From Microbulbifer sp. VAAF005 (GTDB taxonomy: Bacteria; Pseudomonadota; Gammaproteobacteria; Pseudomonadales; Cellvibrionaceae): a DNA stretch of 64,000 nucleotides. Positions within the stretch are counted from its first letter, which is position 1. Each line of letters starts with the position of its first letter. The translations under genes were made by a program, and so were the position numbers. Of the stretch, positions 1 to 9,729 are shown piece by piece. The stretch lies in assembly GCF_030012985.1 (NCBI RefSeq), contig NZ_CP120233.1:4831001-4895000 (forward strand). The letters are read 5' to 3'. The notes below the pieces were generated by a model. That model was not told the origin of the DNA, searched no databases, and saw nothing but the letters and a program-made list of their open reading frames with translations.

Positions 1-1
1 G

Positions 2-592
2 CCTTTCACCCCGTTGCTTGTCACATTGATGGGAGCGGGTTCACTTAAAACGCTCGGTCCAGTCGAGAATGTTGGTGTACCACTATGGCTCAAGAGCCGA
101 GCGGTTTATGCGGGCCTTTATGCCAATGAACTGATGGTAAGGCTCCTTCCCGAGGGCGAGGCGCATTACACGCTGTTTGCAGCTTATCAGAGCCTGCTGG
201 AATCTCTGTCTCAGCTGGAGGGACTCTCCAACGCTGAACTGGAAGGTCCGCTTCGTTGCTTTGAGTTACAACTGCTCCTGGAGCTCGGTACCTGCCCGTC
301 CCTCAAAATTTGCGGCCCGCAAGGAGACCCTGTAAGTGAAGATGGGGTTTATCGCCTGGATGATGAGTGGGGTTTAATTCCTGTTCACCGCTCCAAAGAT
401 GAGAGTCTGGGAGAGTGTTTTTTTTCAGGTGCCGAACTATTGGGGATGGACAGCGCTATGAATGGGGGTGTCTGGTCAGGTGAGGCTTTAGCACCTGCAA
501 AGCGCCTTACACGATTATTGTTGAGGAAAGTATTGGGGGATAAGCCTTTGCAGAGCAGAGAGCTTTTTCGACAGGTTTACGGAAAAAAATGA
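2..592 (+). CDS. recO: DNA repair protein RecO, 5'-truncated by window edge
   Basis: RecO loads RecA onto SSB-coated gaps together with RecR in the RecF pathway. The frame is open from base 2, so the N-terminal OB-fold start lies outside the window; about 50 residues appear missing against the usual 230-250. The visible part keeps the typical run PFTPLLVTLMGAG, then GLYANELMVRLLPEGEAHYTLF at the start of the helical domain, and the ELQLLLELG segment of the C-terminal half. The zinc-binding cysteines of some RecO proteins are not evident. The stop codon overlaps the acpS start (ATGA), so the two genes are translationally coupled. In many gammaproteobacteria pdxJ lies between recO and acpS; it is absent here. 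Confidence 0.93.
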   Translation, partial: PFTPLLVTLMGAGSLKTLGPVENVGVPLWLKSRAVYAGLYANELMVRLLPEGEAHYTLFAAYQSLLESLSQLEGLSNAELEGPLRCFELQLLLELGTCPSLKICGPQGDPVSEDGVYRLDDEWGLIPVHRSKDESLGECFFSGAELLGMDSAMNGGVWSGEALAPAKRLTRLLLRKVLGDKPLQSRELFRQVYGKK

Positions 593-975
593 TTGTTAGT
601 ATTGGCACCGATATTTGTAACTACGACCGTATTGAGGTGGCGTGGCAGCGCTTTGGTGATCGCTTTGTTGAGCGTGTTCTTAACAGTGCGGAGAGGAAGG
701 ACTTTTATGCTATGGCTGAGCCCATCCGTGCTGCATATCTGTGCAAGCGATTTGCGGCGAAGGAGGCTGTAGCCAAGGCCTTGGGCACTGGGATTGGTGA
801 AGGGGTTTCCTGGCAAGACATCGATGTCCGTCGCCGCAAGGGAGCTGCACCGCAGGTGGTGCTGGCGGGCGCAGCTGAGGAGAGGGCCGAAAAACTTGGT
901 GTGGACAGAATCCACCTCAGCCTGTCTGATGAAAAAGACTCGGCCCTGGCATTCGTCGTATTTGAATCCTGCTAG
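589..975 (+). CDS. acpS: Holo-[acyl-carrier-protein] synthase
   Basis: AcpS transfers the 4'-phosphopantetheine arm from CoA to a serine of apo-ACP, activating the carrier for fatty acid synthesis in the cytosol. The 128-residue length is normal. The magnesium/CoA motif GTD is at residues 6-8, and the second signature RFAAKEAVAKALGTG is near residues 54-68. The family's closing segment HLSLSDEKDSALAFVV is present. The ATG overlaps the recO stop, and the 3' end overlaps the convergent barA stop by 4 bases, so no terminator separates the two. Confidence 0.96.
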   Translation: MIVSIGTDICNYDRIEVAWQRFGDRFVERVLNSAERKDFYAMAEPIRAAYLCKRFAAKEAVAKALGTGIGEGVSWQDIDVRRRKGAAPQVVLAGAAEERAEKLGVDRIHLSLSDEKDSALAFVVFESC

Positions 976-3803
976 GCAACTACCTCCAGGCCAAAGAGCG
1001 CATCCAAGTCCTGTTCAGAGGCCCACTCGCGCAGCGCCCGGATCTCCCTGAGAACAGCATTGAGTTTGCGCTGGTCAAAGGCTTGGGCATCGGAGCCTTG
1101 GATAGTGCGCAATGCCTCTTGTAACACGCAAGTTGATTCTCTCAAGCGTGAAACTCCGCAATAGCAGCAGCCACCGTGCATGCGATGAGTGAGTTCGAAC
1201 ATGCCCTTGTAATCCCCAAGGTTGTATAACCTTTCCAGTTCTCTCTCATCTGAACTGAGACCGTCAATCAACATGCGCAGCATGTCCCTGGCCAGCTTGG
1301 CATCGCCGTTGGCGAGGGTCAGGCATTCGCCAATGTCTACCAGGCGCATCTCCTCAATCTTCACTTTTTCTGCGGCCTGGGGAGTGATGATCTTAAGCCA
1401 GCGCTTGATCATATGGGAGAGCTGGGCCTCGCTAACAGGCTTGCTTAAGTAGTCGTCCAGTCCCGCAGACAGCAGGCGTGCTTTTTCTTCGGCGCCGGCG
1501 TGGGCGGTGAGGGCAATGATTGGAGTACGGCGGCCGGTCTCCTGCTCACGAATCAGGCGTGTAGCTTCGATACCATCCATCTCGGGCATTTGAATATCCA
1601 TAAATACCAAGTCGAAAGCTCCCTGCTGCCAAAGCTGTAGAGCTTCTTCGCCGCTTGCTGCAATAACGACTTCTACATCTTGTGCTCGCAGAAGTTCGCC
1701 GACCAGTCGGCGGTTTGCCGCGTGGTCATCCACTGCCAGCACACGCGGTGGTGCGGGCCACGGTAGTGCCTGTACCCCGCCACTAACCCGCTGTTGCCCC
1801 TGCTGTGGTACTGCTCGTTTCAGGGATCGCAGCAAATTGTCTCGGGTGACGGGTTTGCTAAGGAAAGTGAGAGTGCGGGTGCGCAGTTGGTCGTAGCAGC
1901 GACGCAATTCAGCGGGTGGGCCCAGTACGATCACGCGGCACTGATAGGTATCAACCAGCGACTGCACTTTGCTACTGAAATTATCAAAATCACCTTTGGC
2001 AGTAGCTGTATCGATAATAACCGCATCCGGTAGGGCATCGTGCCGCCACATTTGCTCGATTGCCGGTTGCAGAGTATCGGTATCGCCGAGTTCTATGGGC
2101 TCCACTTGCCATTGGCTGAGTAGCTGGGCTACCTGGGTCCGTGTAACTGGGTTGGGGTCTGCAAGTAAAATTCGGCAGCCTGGATATTGAATACGCGGAT
2201 ACATGCCTCGATTGCGTTCAGCCTGGAGGGAAATTTGCACCCAACAGGTGCTGCCGTCATTGGCTGTTTCTTCAATACCTGTGCAGCCGCTCATCCTCTC
2301 AACTAGGCTGCGGGCTATAGACATCCCTAAACCATTTGCGCTGATTTGTTGGGTGAGCTGTGGGGACTTACTGGTGAGGATGTTCTCAATTTCACGGCGA
2401 CCAGCCTCGTCAATACGGTTACCCAGGCCGGTAACCGAAATACGGAGTACAAGTTCTGAGTTATTAACGCTATGTACTGACAAGCGCACGGGGATATTGC
2501 CATTTGCCGAGCTGCGCACCGCGTTACCCACCAAGTTTGTAAGTATTTGCTTAATTCGTAATGGGTCTCCGATTAAAGTGGGAGGGAGTTGAGAATCGAT
2601 CAAAGGCACCAGTTCCAGATGGTGCTCATAGGCGTTTGGGGCCAGTATTTGCAGGGTCTCTTCAAGTAGTAAGCCAAGGTCCATAGGGATATGGTCAAGG
2701 ACCAGGTTGCCGGACTCAATGCGGGAAAAGTCCAGGATGTCGTTGATGGTAGTCAACAGGTTTTCCGATGAGCGTAAAATGGTTTGCAGGTAATCCTGCT
2801 GTAGCTCATCAATTCCAGTTTTTAACAACAGGTTGGTAAAACCGATAATTCCATTTAAAGGTGTGCGAATCTCGTGACTGGTATTGGCTAGGAACGTCGA
2901 TTTAATCCTGCTTGCTTCCTGCGCCCTTTTACGTGCTAAGTCCAGCTCAATATTTTGTTCTTCCATACTGTCCAGCGATTGGCGCAGGTCATCCATAGAC
3001 TGGAGCAAGTTGGCTTTGTATTCCTGTTGGTAACTGGACAGGTTTTCAGCCATCTCGTTAATTTGGTTTCCCAGTTGAGCGAGTTCTCGATTCTCCGTTT
3101 CATGGGTGCGTCGATCAAACTCACCTCTGCCAATCGCCTCCAGAGTATGTCCCATTCTAATCAGGCTGTGAGCAAAGCGCTCAGACATGATGACCGACCA
3201 GGCCAGCGCGGCTAGGGTACAGAGAATCAACCCCACCAAGCCTACGAGTAAAACTTGGTAAGTTCCCACCAGGAAATAGGGGCGATGTAGCTCAATACTT
3301 ATCCAGCAGGTGGTGATATCGCCTTTCAATGGTTGTAAAACCTGAAGGGTCTCATCATCTTCAAAAATAAAGGGTTCGCGCTTGTTAAGGGTGTCCCTGC
3401 TAATGGGGGTGCGTGGACGCGGCCCGACACTGGCCAGCAAGCTGAGTCTGGTGCTGGGGTTGAGGGCTAGCTTGGGGCTGGGTTCGGTGGAGTAGACATG
3501 AACAGATCTGACCATATCTTTTTCCAGCATTAGCGCCAGCAAACTTTTACGCAGCCATTCCATTCTAAGTTCAGCTGGATGGCCCCCGCTCATCTCAATT
3601 AGTTCAGCTAGCTGTTCGGCGCTGGCTCGACCGTGGCTTAATAGTAATTGGCGACGATCGTGCATTTGCTGCAGGGTGAAAACGAGAGCGAGGAGCAAGG
3701 ACAGAATTAGTGCGGGTGCTACAGTAAGGCGAAATACCAGGGTTCGTAAGGATCGAGGTTGCTCTGGTTCCTCGATTGAGAGAATAGGGTTGCCTGGGGC
3801 CAT
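972..3803 (-). CDS. barA: Hybrid sensor histidine kinase BarA/GacS with altered ATP-binding G1 box
   Basis: Inner-membrane tripartite kinase that normally drives the GacA/UvrY response regulator and, through CsrB-type RNAs, carbon storage and secretion. Seen in order: TM1 about 24-46, periplasmic loop, TM2 about 181-203, HAMP to about 255, coiled coil, HisKA with H310 in TSHEIRTPLNG, HATPase about 410-530, a weak receiver at 544-660, a canonical receiver with D736 in FMDIQMPEMDG and K788 in LSKP, and an Hpt domain with H873 in THRMHGG. The N box (N423/N427) and GLGMSIA lid are present, but the G1 box reads ISVTGLG where the family has xDTGIG. The adenine-binding Asp is therefore Val457, which one T/A change would explain. 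The neighbours match the Pseudomonas gacS region. The call is secure; kinase activity is uncertain. Confidence 0.94.
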   Translation of the reverse strand: MAPGNPILSIEEPEQPRSLRTLVFRLTVAPALILSLLLALVFTLQQMHDRRQLLLSHGRASAEQLAELIEMSGGHPAELRMEWLRKSLLALMLEKDMVRSVHVYSTEPSPKLALNPSTRLSLLASVGPRPRTPISRDTLNKREPFIFEDDETLQVLQPLKGDITTCWISIELHRPYFLVGTYQVLLVGLVGLILCTLAALAWSVIMSERFAHSLIRMGHTLEAIGRGEFDRRTHETENRELAQLGNQINEMAENLSSYQQEYKANLLQSMDDLRQSLDSMEEQNIELDLARKRAQEASRIKSTFLANTSHEIRTPLNGIIGFTNLLLKTGIDELQQDYLQTILRSSENLLTTINDILDFSRIESGNLVLDHIPMDLGLLLEETLQILAPNAYEHHLELVPLIDSQLPPTLIGDPLRIKQILTNLVGNAVRSSANGNIPVRLSVHSVNNSELVLRISVTGLGNRIDEAGRREIENILTSKSPQLTQQISANGLGMSIARSLVERMSGCTGIEETANDGSTCWVQISLQAERNRGMYPRIQYPGCRILLADPNPVTRTQVAQLLSQWQVEPIELGDTDTLQPAIEQMWRHDALPDAVIIDTATAKGDFDNFSSKVQSLVDTYQCRVIVLGPPAELRRCYDQLRTRTLTFLSKPVTRDNLLRSLKRAVPQQGQQRVSGGVQALPWPAPPRVLAVDDHAANRRLVGELLRAQDVEVVIAASGEEALQLWQQGAFDLVFMDIQMPEMDGIEATRLIREQETGRRTPIIALTAHAGAEEKARLLSAGLDDYLSKPVSEAQLSHMIKRWLKIITPQAAEKVKIEEMRLVDIGECLTLANGDAKLARDMLRMLIDGLSSDERELERLYNLGDYKGMFELTHRMHGGCCYCGVSRLRESTCVLQEALRTIQGSDAQAFDQRKLNAVLREIRALREWASEQDLDALFGLEVVA

Positions 3804-4101
3804 GTTAAGAGGGGCCTTGTACGATTATTTTTCCCTCATTTTACCGTTATGTACATCTGAGCGCACTCATTCACTTATCAGAAAACGCTTCTTTTTTGTC
3901 ACAATATGCGCGTTTTAGAGGCTCAAAGATTCACTTTGCCAAGATTAGATAGCGCGGCATAGCCATCTGAATAATACCGCTTCAGGTATAACTCCCTTAA
4001 TAACCAGGGTAGGGAGTAGACCAAAGTAGACGGTATTTAGTGCGTAGTACCGCTTGCTGTACACTTGGATCCCGCGAGATTTTTCTGGAATTTATTGCAT
4101 T
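3804..4101. other. Divergent barA/cysM intergenic region
   Basis: About 300 bases between the divergent barA and cysM starts. It should hold both promoters, but I cannot place convincing -35/-10 pairs. A weak 7-bp inverted repeat (ACTCCCT...AGGGAGT) lies near 3989-4017. No coding sequence is supported. Confidence 0.4.
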
Positions 4102-4998
4102 ATGGATTATCCAACAATTGCTGACTGCGTAGGCAATACCCCGCTGGTTAAACTACAGCGCCTGCCAGGTGATACCAGTAATACTGTTTTGCTCAAGCTG
4201 GAAGGCAATAACCCTGCGGGTTCGGTAAAAGACCGCCCGGCACTTTCAATGATCAACCATGCGGAAGCTGCAGGATATATTTCTCCGGGAGATACCCTGA
4301 TAGAAGCGACCAGCGGTAATACGGGAATTGCCCTGGCAATGGCTGCAGCGATTAAGGGCTATCAAATGATATTGATTATGCCCGACAGTGCTACCGAGGA
4401 GCGCAAGGCTTCAATGACAGCTTATGGCGCTGAGTTGATATTGGTTAGCGCTGAAGAAGGTATGGAGGGTGCGCGGGACTTAGCTTTGCAAATGCAGGAG
4501 GATAAGAAAGGATTGGTACTGAACCAGTTTGCCAATAGCGATAATCCCCTGGCTCACTATGAGGGAACCGGTCCGGAGATTTGGCAGCAGACCTCTGGAA
4601 CGGTGACTCACTTTGTCTCCTCAATGGGTACAACCGGTACCATTATGGGATGCGGGCGTTACTTGAAGGAGCAAAATCCCGATATTCAAATCGTTGGATT
4701 GCAGCCAACTGAAGGCTCCAGTATTCCGGGGATTCGCCGTTGGCCGGAGGCATACTTACCTAAGATTTTTGTTCCTGAGCAAGTGGATATGGTCATGGAT
4801 ATGGACCAGCGAGAAGCTGAGGATATGACTCGCAGGCTGGCGAAAGAAGAGGGTATCTTTTGTGGCGTTTCCTCTGGAGGAGCGGTAGCCGGTGCTTTAA
4901 GGCTGTCTGCGCAGCTAGAAAAAGCGACGATTGTTGCAATTGTCTGTGATCGTGGAGATCGTTATTTATCTTCAGGACTTTTTGCCGCCCCAAAATAG
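4102..4998 (+). CDS. cysM: Cysteine synthase B (O-acetylserine sulfhydrylase B)
   Basis: PLP enzyme that makes cysteine from O-acetylserine and sulfide, or S-sulfocysteine from thiosulfate, in the cytosol. I use the ATG giving MDYPTIADCVGNTP because this is where CysM proteins begin; it gives 298 residues, the family length. An upstream TTG at 4054 only adds a non-conserved leader. The PLP lysine is K43 in NPAGSVKDRP, the phosphate-binding loop is TSGNTGIALAM, and the C-terminal SSGGAV loop is present. CysM lies near gacS and relA in Pseudomonas as it does here. The rlmD gene often found between cysM and relA is missing and a 640-base gap takes its place. Confidence 0.95.
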   Translation: MDYPTIADCVGNTPLVKLQRLPGDTSNTVLLKLEGNNPAGSVKDRPALSMINHAEAAGYISPGDTLIEATSGNTGIALAMAAAIKGYQMILIMPDSATEERKASMTAYGAELILVSAEEGMEGARDLALQMQEDKKGLVLNQFANSDNPLAHYEGTGPEIWQQTSGTVTHFVSSMGTTGTIMGCGRYLKEQNPDIQIVGLQPTEGSSIPGIRRWPEAYLPKIFVPEQVDMVMDMDQREAEDMTRRLAKEEGIFCGVSSGGAVAGALRLSAQLEKATIVAIVCDRGDRYLSSGLFAAPK

Positions 4999-5038
4999 TT
5001 CTTACTTTTATTCTCTAATTTATCTTATTTTATTGATC

Positions 5039-5072
5039 AATGCTGGAAATAAAGTACTTTAATTCCAGCATT
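5039..5072. terminator. 34-bp near-perfect palindrome after cysM
   Basis: AATGCTGGAA pairs with TTCCAGCATT around an AT-rich centre that is itself a palindrome (AAAGTACTTT). Over all 34 bases only one base pair is mismatched. It starts 40 bases after the cysM stop, so a transcript-end hairpin is the likely role. There is no clean T-run after it, so rho-independent termination is not assured and a protein-binding site is possible. Confidence 0.5.
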
Positions 5073-5636
5073 GTTCCTGATGTCTACTCGGAAAAACGTT
5101 GTGAGATTCGCAGCTCTTTAAAGTGATTCGCCAATCAATTTACAATCATCTCTTTTGCCCCTTTTTTTGGGGAGAGCCTCTAATCCTCTTGCTATATGTG
5201 CATTGCCAGTTACAAAAAGCAATAACTAAGCTGGTAAATACAAAAAACTGATAGTTTGTAAAGTTCGGTAAAGCCTTGTTTCATGTTCACGTAGAGGTGG
5301 AGAAATTCACTTTTAAGTAATAAATGCAACCTGTTCACTTCTATCGATTTCCCCAATATCACAATTTTGGTTTTCTATAGGCATTGGTTTTGCAGGTTTA
5401 CTGTTGGTTAAAAGGTCAACAAGCTGCACAAGACTTATACCCTCCCACTCAAATTGGTACGAAAAACTGCTGAATTTCGCGCAGCTTATTGAAATGTATA
5501 CAGAAAATCATGGACTTTGGTGAGTTCAAACCTATGATAGAGAAGCGCTTAATCCAGCATGAGCACTGAGTAAATGTGCTGCTAAGCCAGGTAACGACAA
5601 AATTATGCCAATAACACAAATGACTCTTGTTAAAAC
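5073..5636. other. Intergenic region upstream of relA
   Basis: About 560 bases without a supported gene, sitting where rlmD is often found in related genomes. No RlmD-like fragment can be read in any frame. A short T-rich hairpin (CCCC-T7-GGGG) is at about 5159-5173. A 14-codon reading frame from ATG 5605 to TAA 5649 overlaps the relA start in another frame. No strong Shine-Dalgarno site precedes relA. Confidence 0.4.
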
Positions 5637-7883
5637 ATGGTTCAAGTAAGAAAGCATCATTCCTATGGTGGAGAAGGTGAACTCGACCTTGAATCCTGGT
5701 TGCGCCATGTACAGAAACTCGCGGGCCTGGATGGTTCTGCGATAGTAACTTTGCGGCGCGCAGCTGAGGTGAGTGCCGAAGCAGAACAGCGCGCAATTGA
5801 GGCAGAAAATATCTGGGCTGAGGGCGCTAGCAGTTTTGCTACTGGCCTTGAGATGGCTGAGATTCTCGCCGACTTACAAATAGACTCGGAAGCACTTGTC
5901 GCGGCGGTGCTGTACCGTGCCGTACGTGAGAAACGCCTGCCACTGGAAGCTGTGGAAAAAGAATTTGGTGAGCGAGTTGCCAAGCTGATTCGTGGCGTTT
6001 TGCGTATGGCTGCGATTCGCAGTCGCAGCGCAGATACCGGAGAAGAAAGCCCGAGTGGTGCGGTAGAGGAACATTCAGAGAATATCCGGCGTATGCTGGT
6101 GGCATTGGTCGACGACGTGCGAGTCGCTTTGATCAAACTCGCTGAGCGCACTTGTGCCATTCGTGCTGCAAAAAACTCAGAGCCGGCTAAACGCCAAAGA
6201 GTTGCTCGTGAAGTGGCCGATGTTTATGCACCCCTGGCCCACCGCCTGGGAATTGGTCATATCAAATGGGAATTGGAAGATCTATCTTTTCGCTATCTTG
6301 AGCCGGAAGATTACAAGCAGATTGCTCGCTTGCTGGATGAGAAAAGACTGGCTCGGCAGCAGTATATCGATGAGGTATTGGAGCTATTGCGCTCTGAACT
6401 CGAGCGCGCCCATATTGAAGGTGATGTTTACGGGCGAGCAAAGCATATCTATAGTATCTGGCGGAAAATGCGCCGAAAAAATATCGGCTTCTCCCAGGTC
6501 TATGATATTCGCGCAGTGCGTATTCTTGTCCCAACAGTAAGGGATTGCTATGCGGTTCTGGGTATAGTGCACAACCTCTGGCGCAACATACCGAATGAAT
6601 TCGATGATTATATCGCCTCCCCCAAAGAAAACGGTTATCGCTCTCTGCACACGGCTGTAATTGGCCCCGAGCGAAAGGTGCTCGAGGTTCAGATCCGAAC
6701 TTTTGCTATGCATGAAGAAGCGGAATACGGTGTTTGTGCTCACTGGCGTTACAAGGGCACTGATCTTAAGAGCGAGAGTAAAGATAGCTACGAGCAAAAA
6801 ATATCCTGGTTGCGTCAGGTGCTCGACTGGCATGAAGAGGTGGGAGGTAACCCACTACAAGATGATTTGCGCTCCAGTGAGGCAGATTCACGTATTTATG
6901 TATTTACCCCCGGTGGTCATGTTGTAGACCTGCCTCGGGGTGCAACACCATTGGACTTTGCCTACAAGATTCATACAGAAATTGGTCATCGTTGTCGCGG
7001 GGCTAAAGTAGATGGCCGAATCGTGCCGCTCAACCACCGGTTGGAGACAGCCAATCAGGTTGAAATCCTCACAGGAAAACTCGAAGCGCCGAGTCGCGAT
7101 TGGCTCTCTTCGGGCATGGCCTATATCACTACCTCCCGTGCCCGAGCCAAGATTATTCACTGGTTTAAGCAGCAGGCTCGGGATCAGAATATCGCCGATG
7201 GCCGCAGTATTCTCGACCGGGAATTTAAGCAGCTGGCGCTGAGTGATTTCGATTTCGATAAGTTGGCAGCCAAGCTCAATATGCATTCCCTAGAGGACCT
7301 CTATGCGGCAGTGGGTGCCGGTGATATAGGCGTGGGTCAGGTTCTCAACGCAGCCCAGCGAATGGTGAAGGTCGACAATGTGCCTCGGGTACCATCACTG
7401 ACGGCTCCAGTTGCCCGGGGAGAAGGCAAGGCTGATGTCTATATCGACGGAGTGGGTAATTTGCTCACCCACATTGCCGGCTGTTGTAACCCTGTTCCAG
7501 GCGATGAAATTATGGGGTATATCACCCTTGGGCGCGGGGTTTCTATACATCGTAAAGACTGCGCAAATATGCTGCGTATGCAGGTTGAGGAGTCTGAAAG
7601 GGTACTCCAGGTAAGTTGGGCGGAAAAACCCCGCGAACTTTACGCCGTTGAAATTATGATCGAAGCCTACGATCGCCAGGGCCTGTTGCGGGATGTCACG
7701 GTGATGCTGGACAGTCAGAAAATTAATATTACCGCTATGCAAACCCGCTCTAATAAGAACAAGCATACGGTAGAAATGATCGTGACTGCTGAGATCCACA
7801 ACTTTGAAGAGTTGAGCCAGGTTTTACATCGGATCAATCAACTACCCAATGTGGCAGCTGCAAAGCGGCGAATTCTGCGCTGA
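5637..7883 (+). CDS. relA: GTP pyrophosphokinase RelA, stringent-response (p)ppGpp synthetase
   Basis: Ribosome-associated enzyme that makes pppGpp/ppGpp when uncharged tRNA enters the A site. The 748 residues fit RelA. The start MVQVRKHHSYGGEGELD matches the conserved RelA N-terminus. The pseudo-hydrolase domain (about 60-200) lacks the catalytic HD motif (AAVLYRAVREKRLP), as in RelA and unlike SpoT. The synthetase domain has GRAKHIYSIWRKM, the acidic EFDDY motif typical of RelA, and NGYRSLHTAVIGP. TGS begins at RIYVFTPGGHVVDLPRGATP, the cysteine/histidine-rich linker is IAGCCNPVPGDEI, and an ACT domain closes the protein (about 665-748). No strong ribosome site is visible. mazG follows 19 bases downstream. 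Confidence 0.97.
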   Translation: MVQVRKHHSYGGEGELDLESWLRHVQKLAGLDGSAIVTLRRAAEVSAEAEQRAIEAENIWAEGASSFATGLEMAEILADLQIDSEALVAAVLYRAVREKRLPLEAVEKEFGERVAKLIRGVLRMAAIRSRSADTGEESPSGAVEEHSENIRRMLVALVDDVRVALIKLAERTCAIRAAKNSEPAKRQRVAREVADVYAPLAHRLGIGHIKWELEDLSFRYLEPEDYKQIARLLDEKRLARQQYIDEVLELLRSELERAHIEGDVYGRAKHIYSIWRKMRRKNIGFSQVYDIRAVRILVPTVRDCYAVLGIVHNLWRNIPNEFDDYIASPKENGYRSLHTAVIGPERKVLEVQIRTFAMHEEAEYGVCAHWRYKGTDLKSESKDSYEQKISWLRQVLDWHEEVGGNPLQDDLRSSEADSRIYVFTPGGHVVDLPRGATPLDFAYKIHTEIGHRCRGAKVDGRIVPLNHRLETANQVEILTGKLEAPSRDWLSSGMAYITTSRARAKIIHWFKQQARDQNIADGRSILDREFKQLALSDFDFDKLAAKLNMHSLEDLYAAVGAGDIGVGQVLNAAQRMVKVDNVPRVPSLTAPVARGEGKADVYIDGVGNLLTHIAGCCNPVPGDEIMGYITLGRGVSIHRKDCANMLRMQVEESERVLQVSWAEKPRELYAVEIMIEAYDRQGLLRDVTVMLDSQKINITAMQTRSNKNKHTVEMIVTAEIHNFEELSQVLHRINQLPNVAAAKRRILR

Positions 7884-7902
7884 ACGTTGAGTAAGGAATA
7901 AC

Positions 7903-8730
7903 GTGGAAAAGAATTACTCTGTGGAGGACCTCCTCCACTTGATGGCTCAGCTTCGCAGCCCTGAGGGCGGTTGCCCTTGGGACCTGAAACAGGACTTTGC
8001 CAGTATTGTCCCCTCTACGATTGAAGAGGCCTATGAGGTAGCAGAGGCTATTGAGCAGGAAGACTTTGAGCACCTGCACGAAGAGCTCGGAGATCTGCTC
8101 TTCCAAGTCATTTTTTATGCCCAGTTAGGGCGTGAGAAAGACCACTTTGATTTCCCCCAGATTGTTGACACTTTGGTACGCAAACTAGTGCGCAGGCATC
8201 CCCATGTCTTTCCCAGTGGAACCCTCTACGGCGACCGCTCTGCCGAAGCTCTTGATGAAGCTGAAGTAAAGAGGAGTTGGGAGGCGATTAAAGAGGCCGA
8301 ACGCGCTGCCAAAGGGGATGCAGGAACCCTGGCAGGAGTAGCTGTGGGGCTGCCGGCTTTGACGCGTGCAGCCAAATTGCAGAAGCGCGCCTCCCGTGTC
8401 GGTTTTGACTGGCCCAATATTGATGGTGTCCTCGATAAGATTGAGGAAGAGGTTGCAGAGCTGCGGGAGGCTGTGACAAATGGGGATACGGAGCATGCAA
8501 AGGAGGAGCTGGGGGATCTGCTTTTCTCTTGTGTGAACGCATCTCGCCACCTGAAGGTTGATCCTGAGGCGGCTTTGCGGGGGTGTAGCAGGAAATTTGA
8601 GCGGCGTTTTGGTTATGTTGAGTCCAGTTTACACAGTGAAGGGCGGCAAGTATCAGAGGCAACGCTGGAGGAACTGGACAGACTTTGGGACAAGGCCAAA
8701 GTTCAGCGGGAGCCTGGTGCTGATAGCTAG
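7903..8730 (+). CDS. mazG: Nucleoside triphosphate pyrophosphohydrolase MazG
   Basis: House-cleaning enzyme that hydrolyses NTPs and dNTPs to monophosphates plus pyrophosphate; in E. coli it also affects ppGpp levels, which fits its place behind relA. The GTG start is supported by AAGGA at 7893-7897. The protein has 275 residues with two MazG modules, each with the EExxE...ExxD magnesium site: EEAYEVAEAIEQ...EELGDLLFQV and EEVAELREAV...EELGDLLFSC. The N-terminal GGCPWDLKQ is characteristic. It is probably transcribed with relA. Confidence 0.95.
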   Translation: MEKNYSVEDLLHLMAQLRSPEGGCPWDLKQDFASIVPSTIEEAYEVAEAIEQEDFEHLHEELGDLLFQVIFYAQLGREKDHFDFPQIVDTLVRKLVRRHPHVFPSGTLYGDRSAEALDEAEVKRSWEAIKEAERAAKGDAGTLAGVAVGLPALTRAAKLQKRASRVGFDWPNIDGVLDKIEEEVAELREAVTNGDTEHAKEELGDLLFSCVNASRHLKVDPEAALRGCSRKFERRFGYVESSLHSEGRQVSEATLEELDRLWDKAKVQREPGADS

Positions 8731-8861
8731 GGATCTTAACAGGCTTACGTAGAGCGGAGCTTTGTGCCCCTTATAGTACTCTGTGGCTTGTATGGATTGT
8801 GGGGGCATCGGTAGCAATCTTGCCCAATCTGAGGTGTGAGTGTAAGGTAGCGCTCTTTTAG

Positions 8862-9560
<699 letters not shown>

Positions 9561-9582
9561 GATCGTCACTAACATTTTTTAA

Positions 9583-9606
9583 AAGCCCCCACTTGGGGGC
9601 TTTTTT
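9583..9606 (+). terminator. Rho-independent terminator of adk
   Basis: AAGCCCCC pairs with GGGGGCTT around an ACTT loop and is followed by a T-run. It starts 22 bases after the adk stop. Confidence 0.92.
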
Positions 9607-9729
9607 GTATCTCCAGAAGTGATATTGAGCGAGTTGATCACGGCGGTATTGGCCTGGCAGTATGCGCTCTTCCCTGCCTGATAACTGGCAGGATTTCTTG
9701 AAAGGATAAGATTTCTAACGGGGTGGTTT

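Noticed and set aside
577..915. ORF antisense to acpS
   Set aside because: It overlaps a gene with clear AcpS motifs, and has no motif or ribosome site of its own.
5449..5796. Minus-strand ORF over the relA start
   Set aside because: Most of it overlaps the relA N-terminus in antisense; no conserved features.
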